Below are positions 18,269 through 29,919 of a DNA stretch of 64,000 nt, piece by piece; within the stretch, counting starts at the first letter, position 1; each line of letters opens with the position of its first letter. Location of the stretch: assembly GCA_024709485.1 (NCBI GenBank), contig JANJWO010000033.1:1-64000 (forward strand), given 5' to 3'. The notes beneath the pieces are model-generated. The model was not told the origin of the DNA and did not search any database. It worked only from the letters and a program-made list of their open reading frames with translations. A program made the position numbers and the translations under genes. The DNA is from Hydrogenophilaceae bacterium. GTDB lineage: Bacteria; Pseudomonadota; Gammaproteobacteria; Burkholderiales; Thiobacillaceae.

Positions 18269-18507
18269 GCATGCGCCTCCGGTGCGGTAATTTCGAGTAT
18301 CCGATCACTTGTGTTCCATGACGGTCCGGCGCCGGCCGCGTTGGTGTGGGTGCCGCCGGCGCGCGCCGTTTGGTTTAATGCGTGCGGCCGATCTGCTGCC
18401 CGGCCGGCAAATCAGCGCGAATCCTGATCCGAGCGTAGTTGCTGGAACGCCAATGGCAAGCCCGGGCGTCCCTTTGCGGACCGTGATCGGCGCCCGGGTC
18501 GCGCCCC

Positions 18508-21183
18508 TCAAAACCGTTTCACGACCTTCTTGATCGTCGGCTCCTCGCCCTCGCCGATCACGAAGCCCAGGCTGCTCACCAGGCCCAGCATGTTGCGATT
18601 GCTGGTCAGCACGTCGCCTTCCATGGATTTCAGCCCCTTGTCGCGGGCGATGTCCATCAATGCCTCCATCATCTTGTAGCCGATGCCCTTTTGCTGCCAG
18701 GCATCGGCGATCGCCAGCGCGAATTCGCAGGATTCGCCGTCCGGATTGATGACATAGCGCGCCACGCCGATCTCGGTTTCGCTGCGGCCTTCCACCAGCA
18801 CGGCGATCAGCGCCATCTCGCGGTCGTAGTCGATCTGGGTGAAGCGCGCCAGCATGGCCGGGGAGAGTTCCTGCAATGCGCTGACGAAGCGGAAGTATTT
18901 CGATTCCTGCGACAGGCCGCGCACGAAGGCCTGCTCGATCTCGGCGTCCTCGGGACGGATGGGGCGAATGACGAGGTCGATGCCTTCCGGCAGCTGCATG
19001 CGGCTGACCAGGTGCGCGGGGTAGGGGTGGATCGCCATGTGCGCGTAGCGCTCGGCGCCGGCGGGCGGATACGCCACCTCGATGCGCGCATCCACCGCGA
19101 TGGCGCCGTTTTCGTCAACGATGAGCGGGTTGATGTCCATCTCGCGGATGTGCGGAATCTCGCACACCATCTCCGACACGCGCAGCAGCACGCGCTCCAG
19201 CATCTCCATGTCGACCGGCGGCAGGTGGCGGAACTGTTGCAGGAGGCGCGCGACATGCGTGCCCTGGATCATGTTGCCGGCAAGGTAGCTGTTCAAGGGC
19301 GGCAGCGCCACCGAGCGGTCGCCCAGCACCTCGACCATGATGCCGCCGGCGCCGAAGGTGATCACCGGCCCGAACACCGGGTCGCTGGTCACGCCCACCA
19401 TCAGCTCGCGGCCGTTGGGCTTCACCACCATGGGCTCGACCACGACGCCGTCGATGCGCGCATCGGGGCGGTTGGCCTGCACCGACTCGATGATTTCGCG
19501 CCAGGTGGCGCGCACCGCCTGGGCGTTGCCGAGATTGAGGCGGATGCCGCCGGCATCGGACTTGTGCGTGATGTCGGGCGAGTTGATCTTCATCGCCACC
19601 GGCAGGCCCAGCTCCTCGGCCAACAGCAGCGCCTCGTTGGGCGAGCGCGCCACCATCGAGCGCGCGATGGGAATGCGGAACGCCGCCAGCACCGCCTTCG
19701 ATTCCATTTCGCTCAGCACCTTGCGGCGCTCGGCGAGGGCATGCTCGATCACCAGGCGCGCGCCCTCGACATCCGGTTCCGACTGGTGCGACAGCGGCCC
19801 CGGCGCCTGCATCAGCAGCTTCTGGTTCTGGTAGTAGGCGGAAATGTAGGAGAACACCTCCACCGCCGGCTCGGGGGTGCGGAAGCCGGGGATGCCGGTT
19901 TTGGCGAAAGCCTCGCGGCTCGCGGCCACCTGGGTGTCGCCCATCCAGCAGGCCAGCAGCGGCTTGTTGAACTGCCCGGCCAGCTCGATCACGGCGCGCG
20001 CCGCGCCGAGCGGATCGGTCATCGCCTGCGGCGTCAGGATCACCATCACGCCGTCGACGCCGGGGTCCTGCATGCAGGCCGTCACCGCCTGGCGATAGCG
20101 CTCGGCGTCGGCGTCGCCGACGATGTCCACCGGGTTGGCGTGCGACCAGGTGGCGGGCAGCGCCGCGTCCAGCTTGCGCCGGGTGTCTTCGGAAAGCTCG
20201 GCCAGCGCGACGCCGAGGTCGGCGGCGCGGTCGCTCGCCATCACCGCCGGGCCGCCGGCGTTGGTGACGATGGCGAGGTGGTTGCCGGTGGGGCGAAAGC
20301 GCGCGGACAGGGCCTTGGCCGCGGCGAACAGCTGCACCACGCTGGAGACGCGCACCGCGCCGGCGCGGCGGATGGCGGCGTCGAACACGTCGTCCGCCCC
20401 GACCAGGGCGCCGGTATGCGACAGCGCGGCCTTCGAGCCCGCCTCGTGGCGGCCGACCTTGATCAGGAACACCGGCTTGGTGCGGGCGGCGGCGCGCAGC
20501 GCGCTCATGAAGCGGCGCGCCTGGCGAATGCCCTCGATGTAGAGCAGGATGCTCTCGGTCTGCGGGTCCGACACCAGGTAATCGAGGATTTCGCCGAAGT
20601 CCACGTCCGCGCTGGTGCCCATGGATACGATGCTGGAAAAGCCCACGTCGTTGGGCCGCGCCCAGTCGAGGATCGCCGTGCACAAGGCGCCCGACTGCGA
20701 CACCAGCGCCAGCTTGCCGGGCTTGGCGCCGCCCTTGCTGAAGGTGGCGTCGAGCCCGATGGAAGGCCGCATCACGCCCAGGCAGTTCGGGCCCACCAGC
20801 CGGATGCCGTGGCGCCGCGCGATATCCAGCACCTGGCGCTCCAGCGCGCGCCCGGCTGCGCCCGCCTCGCCGAAGCCGGCCGACAGGATCACCGCCGCCT
20901 TCACGCCATGCCGGCCGCAGGCCTCGATGATGTCCGGCACCGTGTGCGCGCGCGTGGCGACGACCGCCAGATCGATGGGCGCGCCGATCGCTTCGATGTC
21001 GGGATAGGCGCGCTGCCCCTGGATCGCGGCATGGCGCGGGTTTACCGCGAAGAGCCTGCCCTGGTAGCCGCCCTCCAGCATGTTCCTGAAAATCACCCCG
21101 CCCACCGACGCAGGGCGGTCGCTCGCGCCGATCACGGCCACCGAGCGCGGGGAGAAGAGGGGGGAGAGGTAATGCTGGCTCAT
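18508..21183 (-). CDS. acyl-CoA synthetase (NDP-forming)/GNAT fusion, Pat-like protein lysine acetyltransferase
   Basis: CoA-binding VAVIGASDRPASVGGVIFRNM, VALVSQSGALC-type motif, ATP-grasp GLPVAMKINSPDITHKSDAGGIRLN, C-terminal GNAT IADAWQQKGIGYKMMEALM. Confidence 0.92.
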   Translation of the reverse strand: MSQHYLSPLFSPRSVAVIGASDRPASVGGVIFRNMLEGGYQGRLFAVNPRHAAIQGQRAYPDIEAIGAPIDLAVVATRAHTVPDIIEACGRHGVKAAVILSAGFGEAGAAGRALERQVLDIARRHGIRLVGPNCLGVMRPSIGLDATFSKGGAKPGKLALVSQSGALCTAILDWARPNDVGFSSIVSMGTSADVDFGEILDYLVSDPQTESILLYIEGIRQARRFMSALRAAARTKPVFLIKVGRHEAGSKAALSHTGALVGADDVFDAAIRRAGAVRVSSVVQLFAAAKALSARFRPTGNHLAIVTNAGGPAVMASDRAADLGVALAELSEDTRRKLDAALPATWSHANPVDIVGDADAERYRQAVTACMQDPGVDGVMVILTPQAMTDPLGAARAVIELAGQFNKPLLACWMGDTQVAASREAFAKTGIPGFRTPEPAVEVFSYISAYYQNQKLLMQAPGPLSHQSEPDVEGARLVIEHALAERRKVLSEMESKAVLAAFRIPIARSMVARSPNEALLLAEELGLPVAMKINSPDITHKSDAGGIRLNLGNAQAVRATWREIIESVQANRPDARIDGVVVEPMVVKPNGRELMVGVTSDPVFGPVITFGAGGIMVEVLGDRSVALPPLNSYLAGNMIQGTHVARLLQQFRHLPPVDMEMLERVLLRVSEMVCEIPHIREMDINPLIVDENGAIAVDARIEVAYPPAGAERYAHMAIHPYPAHLVSRMQLPEGIDLVIRPIRPEDAEIEQAFVRGLSQESKYFRFVSALQELSPAMLARFTQIDYDREMALIAVLVEGRSETEIGVARYVINPDGESCEFALAIADAWQQKGIGYKMMEALMDIARDKGLKSMEGDVLTSNRNMLGLVSSLGFVIGEGEEPTIKKVVKRF

Positions 21184-21297
21184 GGCGGGGGCGGATGTGC
21201 TTAAATTCAGTATTGTTCGGACTGGCGCGGCAACGAGACCGGCCGCGCCTTTTCAGGATAGCCTAGCCGAAACCGGTCGTCTTTTGCCATCCGCGCC

Positions 21298-22221
21298 ATG
21301 CAAACCGCCTACATCAGCCACCCCGCCTGTCTGCTGCACGACATGGGGCGCGGCCATCCGGAATGCCCGGCGCGCATCCGCGCCATCGAAGACCAGCTCA
21401 TCGCCTCGCAGATTCTCCCCTTGCTGCAGCACCACGACGCGCCGCGCGCCACGCGCGAACAGCTCGAGCGCGTGCACAGCGCGGCCTACCTGAATGAAAT
21501 AGAAGCCGCCGCGCCGGGCGAGGGCCTCGCCATGCTCGACCCCGACACCTGGATGAACGCGCACAGCCGGGAGGCGGCCCTGCGCGCGGCCGGGGCGCTG
21601 GTGCTGGCGACCGATCTGGTCATGTCCGGCCGCGCCGAGAACGCCTTCTGCAACGTGCGCCCGCCCGGACACCACGCCAGCCGCGACCGCTCCATGGGCT
21701 TTTGCATCTTCAACAATGTCGCCGTCGGCGCGGCGCATGCGCTGGAACAGCACAAGCTTGCGCGCGTGGCCATCGTCGATTTCGACGTGCACCACGGCAA
21801 CGGCACCGAGGAGATATTCCGCGACGATCCGCGCGTCATGCTGTGCTCCAGCTTTCAGCACCCCTTCTACCCGTACTGCGGCGCCGACACCGTGAGCGAC
21901 CACATCATCCCCGCGCCGCTGCCGGCCTACACCGACGGCGCCGGCTTTCGCGCCGCGGTCACGGAAAAGTTCCTGCCGGCGCTGGCGCGCTTCAAGCCGC
22001 AGATGGTCTTCGTCAGCGCCGGCTTCGACGCCCACCGCGAGGACGACATGGCCAGCCTCAAGCTGGTGGAGGCGGATTACGCCTGGGTCACGCGGGAAAT
22101 CAAGAAAGTGGCGGCCGCCCACGCCGACAATCGCATCGTGTCGACGCTGGAAGGCGGCTACGAACTGCACGCCCTGGGCCGCAGCGCCATGGCGCATGTC
22201 AAGGTGCTGTGCGACATGTGA
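21298..22221 (+). CDS. histone deacetylase family protein
   Basis: HPECPARIRAIED, NVRPPGHHASRDRSMGFCIFNNVAVGA, VDFDVHHGNGTEEIF, FVSAGFDAHREDDM. Confidence 0.95.
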   Translation: MQTAYISHPACLLHDMGRGHPECPARIRAIEDQLIASQILPLLQHHDAPRATREQLERVHSAAYLNEIEAAAPGEGLAMLDPDTWMNAHSREAALRAAGALVLATDLVMSGRAENAFCNVRPPGHHASRDRSMGFCIFNNVAVGAAHALEQHKLARVAIVDFDVHHGNGTEEIFRDDPRVMLCSSFQHPFYPYCGADTVSDHIIPAPLPAYTDGAGFRAAVTEKFLPALARFKPQMVFVSAGFDAHREDDMASLKLVEADYAWVTREIKKVAAAHADNRIVSTLEGGYELHALGRSAMAHVKVLCDM

Positions 22222-22270
22222 GCCGGTCTTGCCGGGGGCGTGCCCTTGCCGTGCGGCGCGCCGCGCGCGT

Positions 22271-23251
22271 TCAGAGCGGGGCGTCCAGGGCTTCGATGCT
22301 GCCGTTCGCCCAGAAATCGGCGCCCTTGCCGAGGAATTCGTCCCAGGGAAGGTAGTGCGAACCGTCGCAGGAAAAGGTGAGGCCGACCACGCCGTTGAAA
22401 ATGTTGAGGGTGCCGCTCCTCAGGTAGAACATCTCGTCCATGAGGCGCAGGTCGCGCAGGTTGTCGAGGATGGGGCGGATCCTGTCCTTGGGCACCACGG
22501 CGTTGTCGGGATAAGGCTGATGCGGATAGATCAGGCAGGTGTCGGGATCGGTCAGCGCCTCGATGTCGAGCAGGCGGTAGCGGTAAGGGTCGTCGAACAG
22601 CCAGATCACGGCGCGGCTGCTGGAGAAGTGCAGGATGACATGGAACACGCCGTGGTCGACCATGAGTTCTTCCAGCACGCCCAGCACGGTATCGATGCTG
22701 TTGTCCATCATGCTGCTGATGCGGGTCTGGTGGAACACGGTGCCGCGGATGGCCGGATCGCCCTTGATCTGGCGCCAGTAGGTGGGCTCCTCGTAGAGCT
22801 TTCCCGTCAAGGGCAGGTTGCGCAGGTCGAAGTCGGCGCCGATGAAGCCCAGCACCTGGCCGGTTTGGCTGCGCACGATCTGGATGGCGGTGAGCGAGGG
22901 GCGCCGCGCGCGCAGGCTGATGTAGGCCTGCGAGAGCAGGAAGCCTTCGCTCGGCACGCGCTCGTTCATGTAAGGGCGCTCGGAACGGTCGCGCCCGAAA
23001 TCCTTTTCGACCAGGCCGTCGCGGCTGATGTTGTCGCTGATCTGCACGGCGTCGGTGTTCAGCGCGTACATGTATTTGCACATGGGCAGGCGCGCCAGGG
23101 CGGTGGTCAGGAGGTCGTCCAGCCTCTTGCGGTCGCCCCACACCTGGCTGCATGCCTCGGCGACCTGTTCGAGCGGTTCGCGCAGCAGTTCCTTGAGTGC
23201 CTCGCGCTGGCGGGCGATGCTTTCCTGCAGAGTGTTGAGCGGGTGTGTCAT
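22271..23251 (-). CDS. PDC/Cache-type sensor protein without an obvious output domain
   Basis: YMYALNTDAVQISDNISRDGLVEKDFGRDRSERPYMN...FLLSQAYISLRARRPSLTAIQIVRSQTGQVLGFIGADFDLRNLP. Confidence 0.75.
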   Translation of the reverse strand: MTHPLNTLQESIARQREALKELLREPLEQVAEACSQVWGDRKRLDDLLTTALARLPMCKYMYALNTDAVQISDNISRDGLVEKDFGRDRSERPYMNERVPSEGFLLSQAYISLRARRPSLTAIQIVRSQTGQVLGFIGADFDLRNLPLTGKLYEEPTYWRQIKGDPAIRGTVFHQTRISSMMDNSIDTVLGVLEELMVDHGVFHVILHFSSSRAVIWLFDDPYRYRLLDIEALTDPDTCLIYPHQPYPDNAVVPKDRIRPILDNLRDLRLMDEMFYLRSGTLNIFNGVVGLTFSCDGSHYLPWDEFLGKGADFWANGSIEALDAPL

Positions 23252-23377
23252 GTGCGCAGTATATCAACGGCGCGTGAAGGTTTTTTGTCTCCGGGTGCCG
23301 CCGGTATTGCCCCATGAGCGGGCGGCCGGGCGCCATGAACAATTGCGGCCACGCCGGCCTGCGTCTGCGCGCGGCAC

Positions 23378-23406
23378 AAAAAAACCCCGGCTTGCCGGGG
23401 TTTTTT
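23378..23406. terminator. bidirectional intrinsic terminator downstream of csp gene
   Basis: AAAAAAACCCCGGCTTGCCGGGGTTTTTT. Confidence 0.88.
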
Positions 23407-23421
23407 CGAAGCAACCAGTGC

Positions 23422-23625
23422 TTAGGCGGGCTGAATGTTGGCTGCCTGCTTGCCCTTGGGGCCGGTCGTCACTTCGAAGGACACGCGCTGGTTTTCCTTC
23501 AGGGACTTGAAGCCGCTGGTTTTGATTTCGGAGAAGTGGGCGAACAGGTCTTCGCCGCCGCCGTCGGGGGTGATGAAGCCGTAGCCTTTGGTGTCATTGA
23601 ACCATTTGACGATGCCAGTTTGCAT
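23422..23625 (-). CDS. cold-shock domain protein, CspA family
   Basis: [34 protein letters not shown]. Confidence 0.97.
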   Translation of the reverse strand: MQTGIVKWFNDTKGYGFITPDGGGEDLFAHFSEIKTSGFKSLKENQRVSFEVTTGPKGKQAANIQPA

Positions 23626-23999
23626 GTGTGTTTCCTTAAATTAAAGACTTGAATTCGGCGCCCCGGCTATGGGGCCCGGTGGGCGCTTGCCCGAATCTAT
23701 CGAAATCAAGGAAAAACTGATCAAACTGATGCCGCATTTACAACTTGAATCCCACAGATTGCCGCCACAGTACACGGCTTTCGCCAATTCTCCTAGCAAA
23801 ATTTTCGAGAGGTTTTGGCGGGGACGGGGGGCAAGACCGTGGGGGCGTCGACCGACAGGGTTTGCCGGGCGGGCCGTTGCGCCTTGATGCAGGCTTTTCC
23901 AAGACAGCCAAGGCTTTGCCGGGTTATACTAACGGGCTAATTTTCAAGACTTTTTCAGTTTTTATTAACCCGAGTTTCCGAACCTGACTGGAGCAAAGC

Positions 24000-24425
24000 A
24001 TGGCGATTGAACGCACCCTTTCCATTATCAAACCCGATGCCGTGGGCAAGAATGTCATCGGCAAAATCTATTCGCGCTTCGAGACCAACGGCCTGACCGT
24101 CGTGGCCGCCAAGATGAAGCACCTGTCGCGCCGCGAGGCCGAAGGCTTCTACGCCGTGCACAAGGAGCGCCCCTTCTTCAAGGATCTGGTCGAATTCATG
24201 ATCTCCGGCCCGGTGATGATCCAGGTGCTGGAAGGCGAGGCCGCCATCGCCAAGAACCGCGAGCTGATGGGCGCCACCGATCCCAAGAAGGCCGCGCCGG
24301 GAACCATCCGCGCCGATTTCGCGCAAAGCGTGGACGCCAACGCCGTGCACGGCTCCGATGCGCCGGAAACCGCCGCGGTGGAAATCGCCTATTTCTTCGC
24401 CGCCACCGAACTCTGCCCGCGTTGA
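24000..24425 (+). CDS. ndk: nucleoside diphosphate kinase
   Basis: [23 protein letters not shown]...[20 protein letters not shown]. Confidence 0.97.
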   Translation: MAIERTLSIIKPDAVGKNVIGKIYSRFETNGLTVVAAKMKHLSRREAEGFYAVHKERPFFKDLVEFMISGPVMIQVLEGEAAIAKNRELMGATDPKKAAPGTIRADFAQSVDANAVHGSDAPETAAVEIAYFFAATELCPR

Positions 24426-24429
24426 TTAA

Positions 24430-25553
<1,124 letters not shown>

Positions 25554-25557
<4 letters not shown>

Positions 25558-26333
25558 AAAAGCAGGCATGGCTGTTGGCGCTGGCGGTTGTGGCGGGCTG
25601 CGCCGACATGGGCGCCGGCCGCTCCGCGGACTCGACGATGAGCGCGCCGGGGGTGGAGTCCGAGGCGCGTTCGCGCGCCAAGATTTTCACCGAACTCGGC
25701 TTTGCCTATTTCAACCGCAGCCAGATGAAGGTGGCGCTGGACGAAGCGCGCAAGGCCATCGGCATCGACAACCGCTACGGGCCGGCCTATCACCTGCTTG
25801 GGCTGATCTACATGGATCTCGAGGAGGACCGGCTGGCGGAAGACAATTTCCGCAAGGCGCTGGACATCGACCGGGCGGATTCCGATGCGCACAACAGCTA
25901 CGGCTGGTTCATGTGCACGCGCGGACGCTACGACGCAGGCCTTGCCCAGTTTCAGGAGGCCATGCGCAACCCGCTGTATGACAAGCCCGAGCTGGCCATG
26001 ACCAATTCCGGGCTGTGCAGCGAGAAAAAGGGCGACTTGAAGCAGGCGGAGGCCTATTACAACAAGGCGTTGAAGCTGGCGCCGAACGCGCCGCTGCCCA
26101 TCATCAAGCTGGCCGGGCTCAATTTCCGCATGGGCAATCTCAACGAGGCGCAGCGCCTGCTTTCGCGCCATCAGCAAATCTCCCCACCCACGGCCGAGGC
26201 CCTGTGGCTGGGCTTGAAAATCGAACGCAAGCTGGGCGACAAGTCACAGGAAGCGGCATACAACCAGCAGCTGCGCCGCAACTTCCCTGAAGCGCCGGAA
26301 ACGCAATTGCTGCTGCGAGGACAATACGAATGA
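25554..26333 (+). CDS. pilF: type IV pilus biogenesis/stability protein PilW/PilF (TPR lipoprotein)
   Basis: Lipobox [12 protein letters not shown] repeats, synteny rlmN-pilF-rodZ. Confidence 0.9.
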
Positions 26334-27193
26334 GCGAGGAAGGACTCGGGATCGGCGCGCGGCTGCGCGCCGCACGCGAGGCGAAAGGCTGGAGCGCGCA
26401 GGAGGCGGGTAGCCGCCTGCGCCTGATGGCGCGCCAGATTCTGGCGATCGAGGCGGAAGATTTTTCCAGGCTGGGGCAGCCGGTATTCGCCCGCGGCTTC
26501 GTGCGCAATTACGCCAAGCTGCTGGGGCTGGACCCGGACGAACTGCTGGATCGAATGACCACCGTCAAGACGGTGCGGGTGCAGGAAGCCGAGAATTTGC
26601 CGTTTACCCCCGGCCAGGATTTCTGGCGCTCGCCCTGGGTGCTGGGGGGCATTTTCGCCGTGATCCTGGTCGTGGCCGTGCCGCTGGGCTTGTACTGGTG
26701 GCTGAGCAGCGGCGAGGAGGCGCCGCCCGTGCCGGCTGTGGAGAAGCCGCTGCCGCCGCCGCCGCCGCCCGCCCCGCAAGTCCAGATCGAAGAGCAGCAG
26801 GCGCCGGAAGCGCCCGCAGCCGAGGCCGAGCCGGCGGGCGCAGCGACACCCGAATCCGCGCCGCCGGCCGCTGCGCCGCCGCCCGCTGCGCCCGCGCCCT
26901 CCACCGCCGCACCCGCGCCGGCTGGGGCGCCGGCCGCCGTCGCCGAGGCGCCGAGCGCCGACCTGCGCCTGCAGTTTGACGAAGTCTCCTGGGTGCAGGT
27001 GCGCGACAGCAGCGGACGCATCGTGCAGTCGGGCCTGAACCCGGCGGGCGCGGCCGTCGATGTCGCCGGCAAGGCGCCTTTCTATCTGGTGGTGGGCAAT
27101 GCCGAGAAGGTGCGCGTGATCTACAAGGGCAAGACCATCGATCTCAAGCCCTTCACTTCCGTCGACGTGGCGCGGCTGACCTTGAACCCATGA
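26330..27193 (+). CDS. rodZ: RodZ-like HTH/TM protein
   Basis: [28 protein letters not shown], single TM, Pro/Ala-rich linker, C-terminal domain with [19 protein letters not shown]. Confidence 0.9.
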   Translation: MSEEGLGIGARLRAAREAKGWSAQEAGSRLRLMARQILAIEAEDFSRLGQPVFARGFVRNYAKLLGLDPDELLDRMTTVKTVRVQEAENLPFTPGQDFWRSPWVLGGIFAVILVVAVPLGLYWWLSSGEEAPPVPAVEKPLPPPPPPAPQVQIEEQQAPEAPAAEAEPAGAATPESAPPAAAPPPAAPAPSTAAPAPAGAPAAVAEAPSADLRLQFDEVSWVQVRDSSGRIVQSGLNPAGAAVDVAGKAPFYLVVGNAEKVRVIYKGKTIDLKPFTSVDVARLTLNP

Positions 27194-28437
27194 GCGCAAT
27201 ACCCGTGAGCCAGATCGGCTGTTCTTCCCGGCGCAGGCGCCAGGCGCGCATCGGCCATGTACTGGTGGGCGGCGGCGCGCCCATCGTCGTGCAGTCCATG
27301 ACCAATACCGACACCGCGGACGTGGCCGGCACGGTGGCGCAGGTGGCGGATCTGCACCGCGCCGGCTCGGAGCTGGTGCGCATCACCGTCAACACCCTGG
27401 AAGCCGCGCAGGCGGTGCCTGAAATCCGCAACAAGCTCGACGCCCTGGGCGTCGACGTGCCCCTGATCGGCGACTTCCATTTCAACGGCCACAAGCTGCT
27501 GACGCAGGTGCCGGCATGCGCCGCAGCGCTGGCCAAACTCAGGATCAACCCCGGCAACGTCGGGCGCGGCGAGCGGCGCGACGAGCAGTTCGCCACGCTG
27601 ATCGAAATCGCCTGCAAGTACGACAAGCCGGTGCGCATCGGTGTGAACTGGGGCAGCCTCGACCAGGAGCTGGCGGCGCGCATGATGGACGAGAACGCCA
27701 AGCTTGCCGAGCCCGCGGACGCCCGAGACGTGATGTTCCAGGCCATGATCGCCTCCGCGCTGCAGTCGGCGAAGCGCGCCGAGGAACTGGGCCTTGCCGG
27801 CGACAAGATCATCCTGTCGTGCAAGATGAGCGGGGTGCAGGATCTCATCACCGTGTACCGCGACCTCGCCGCGCAGTGCGACTACCCGCTGCACCTCGGC
27901 CTCACCGAAGCCGGCATGGGCAGCAAGGGCATCGTCGCCTCCACCGCGGCGCTGGCGGTGCTGCTGCAGGAAGGCATCGGCGACACGATCCGGGTTTCGC
28001 TGACGCCGGAGCCGGGCGAATCGCGCACCAAGGAGGTGCAGGTGGCGCAGGAGATTCTGCAGACCATGGGCCTCAGGGCGTTCACCCCGCTGGTGACGGC
28101 TTGCCCCGGCTGCGGCCGCACCACCTCCACCGTGTTCCAGGAGCTCGCGCTCAGGATCCAGACCTGGCTCAGGGGCCAGATGCCGGCCTGGCGCGGCGTG
28201 TATCCGGGCGTGGAGGAGATGAAAGTTGCGGTCATGGGCTGTGTGGTCAACGGTCCGGGCGAGTCCAAGCACGCCAACATCGGCATCTCGCTGCCCGGCA
28301 CCGGCGAAGTGCCGGTGGCGCCGGTGTACGTCGACGGCAGGAAGACCGTGACCCTGAAGGGCGACCGCATCGCCGAGGACTTCCAGGCGATCGTGGAAGA
28401 CTACGTGCGCAGCCATTACGGCGCGCAAGAACATTAA
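27190..28437 (+). CDS. ispG: 4-hydroxy-3-methylbut-2-enyl diphosphate synthase
   Basis: [67 protein letters not shown]. Confidence 0.97.
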   Translation: MSAIPVSQIGCSSRRRRQARIGHVLVGGGAPIVVQSMTNTDTADVAGTVAQVADLHRAGSELVRITVNTLEAAQAVPEIRNKLDALGVDVPLIGDFHFNGHKLLTQVPACAAALAKLRINPGNVGRGERRDEQFATLIEIACKYDKPVRIGVNWGSLDQELAARMMDENAKLAEPADARDVMFQAMIASALQSAKRAEELGLAGDKIILSCKMSGVQDLITVYRDLAAQCDYPLHLGLTEAGMGSKGIVASTAALAVLLQEGIGDTIRVSLTPEPGESRTKEVQVAQEILQTMGLRAFTPLVTACPGCGRTTSTVFQELALRIQTWLRGQMPAWRGVYPGVEEMKVAVMGCVVNGPGESKHANIGISLPGTGEVPVAPVYVDGRKTVTLKGDRIAEDFQAIVEDYVRSHYGAQEH

Positions 28438-28438
28438 T

Positions 28439-28517
28439 GACACAGAGGAAACAGAGGGAGCAGAGGAAATCTTTTTTGTCAGGGGTTGCCTCTGTTACCT
28501 CTGCTGCCTCTGTGTGA
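28439..28517. repeat. intergenic dyad repeat, CAGAGG family (best copy)
   Basis: Left ACACAGAGG/AAACAGAGG/GAGCAGAGG; reverse complement of right ACACAGAGG/CAGCAGAGG/TAACAGAGG. Confidence 0.85.
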
Positions 28518-28530
28518 AATATTTTTTGAT

Positions 28531-29790
28531 ATGAGCAATAACCTGCAAAGCGTCCGCGGCATGAACGACATGCTGCCGCAGGATGCCGACACCTGGCGGT
28601 TTTTCGAGGACACGGTGAAAGCCTGGCTGGCGAGCTACGGCTACCGCGAAATCCGTACGCCCATCCTGGAGCATACCGCGCTGTTCAAGCGCGCCATCGG
28701 CGAGGTGACCGACATCGTCGAGAAGGAAATGTACACCTTCGTCGACGAACTCAACGGCGAGTCGCTGACCCTGCGCCCCGAGGGCACGGCCTCGTGCGTG
28801 CGTTCCGCGATCCAGAACAATCTGCTGTACGACGGCGGCAAGCGCCTGTGGTACATGGGCCCGATGTTCCGCCACGAGCGCCCGCAGAAGGGCCGCTACC
28901 GCCAGTTCCATCAGGTCGGCGTGGAGGCGCTGGGTTTCGCCGGCCCCGACACCGACGCCGAGCACATCCTGATGAGCGCCGATCTGTGGCAGCGGCTGGG
29001 CGTGTCGCCGGTGCTGGAACTCAATACCCTGGGAGATTCTGAGGCGCGCCGCCGCCACCGCGAGCGCCTGATCAAGCACTTCGAGGCCAATCTCGACGTG
29101 CTCGACGAGGACGCCAGGCGCCGCCTGCACAGCAACCCGCTGCGCATCCTCGACACCAAGAACCCGGCGATGCAGGCGCTGGTCGAGGCCGCGCCCAAGC
29201 TCATGGACGACCTCGACGAGGAATCGCTCGCGCATTTCGAGGCGCTGCGGAAGCTTTTGCACGAGCTCGGCATCGCCTACCGCATCAACACCCGCCTGGT
29301 GCGCGGCCTGGACTATTACAATCGCACCGTGTTCGAATGGGTGACCGACAAGCTCGGCGCCCAGGGCACGGTGTGCGCGGGCGGGCGCTTCGACGGCCTG
29401 ATCGGGCAGCTGGGCGGCAAGCCGGCCCCGGCCTGCGGTTTCGCCATGGGCATCGAGCGCCTCTTGGCGCTGCTGGAGATCGAGGGCGTGCAGCCTGCGG
29501 CCTACGCGCCCGATGTCTATCTCGTGCATGCCGGCGAGGCGGCGGCAAGCTGGGCCTGGCAGGTGGCGCGCGGCCTGCGCGGTCGGGGCATCTCGGTCGC
29601 CATGCACGCGGGCGGCGGCAGCTTCAAGTCGCAGATGAAAAAGGCCGACGCCAGCGGCGCGCGCTATGCGGCGGTGATCGGCGACAACGAGGCGGCGACA
29701 AGCAGGCTGATGCTGAAACCGCTGCGCGAGGCCGCGGAACAGGCCAGCCTGGGGCTGGACGAGGCCGTGGATATTTTGTTGCATGGATGA
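28531..29790 (+). CDS. hisS: histidyl-tRNA synthetase
   Basis: [61 protein letters not shown]. Confidence 0.97.
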   Translation: MSNNLQSVRGMNDMLPQDADTWRFFEDTVKAWLASYGYREIRTPILEHTALFKRAIGEVTDIVEKEMYTFVDELNGESLTLRPEGTASCVRSAIQNNLLYDGGKRLWYMGPMFRHERPQKGRYRQFHQVGVEALGFAGPDTDAEHILMSADLWQRLGVSPVLELNTLGDSEARRRHRERLIKHFEANLDVLDEDARRRLHSNPLRILDTKNPAMQALVEAAPKLMDDLDEESLAHFEALRKLLHELGIAYRINTRLVRGLDYYNRTVFEWVTDKLGAQGTVCAGGRFDGLIGQLGGKPAPACGFAMGIERLLALLEIEGVQPAAYAPDVYLVHAGEAAASWAWQVARGLRGRGISVAMHAGGGSFKSQMKKADASGARYAAVIGDNEAATSRLMLKPLREAAEQASLGLDEAVDILLHG

Positions 29791-29796
29791 AACTCA

Positions 29797-29890
29797 GAAC
29801 AAGGAGGACAAGAGGACTGGAGTAAGGCGATGTGGAAACGATTCAGGCATGAATAAAAGTTTCCTCTTGTCCTCATGTCCTCTTTGTTCA
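29797..29890. repeat. intergenic dyad repeat, 8-nt GACAAGAG variant
   Basis: Left AACAAGGAGGACAAGAGGAC; reverse complement of right AACAAAGAGGACATGAGGACAAGAGG. Confidence 0.75.
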
Positions 29891-29919
29891 AATAGATAAA
29901 GTCAAACCAAGGAAGCAAG

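Noticed and set aside
18691-21204. 837-aa plus-strand ORF antisense to the Pat-like gene
   Set aside because: His/Gly/Arg/Val-rich nonsense composition; a GC-rich antisense artefact of a strongly conserved gene on the other strand.
26738-26950. Pro/Ala-rich low-complexity DNA as a possible repeat element
   Set aside because: This is the periplasmic linker of RodZ-like proteins, where Pro/Ala richness is normal.
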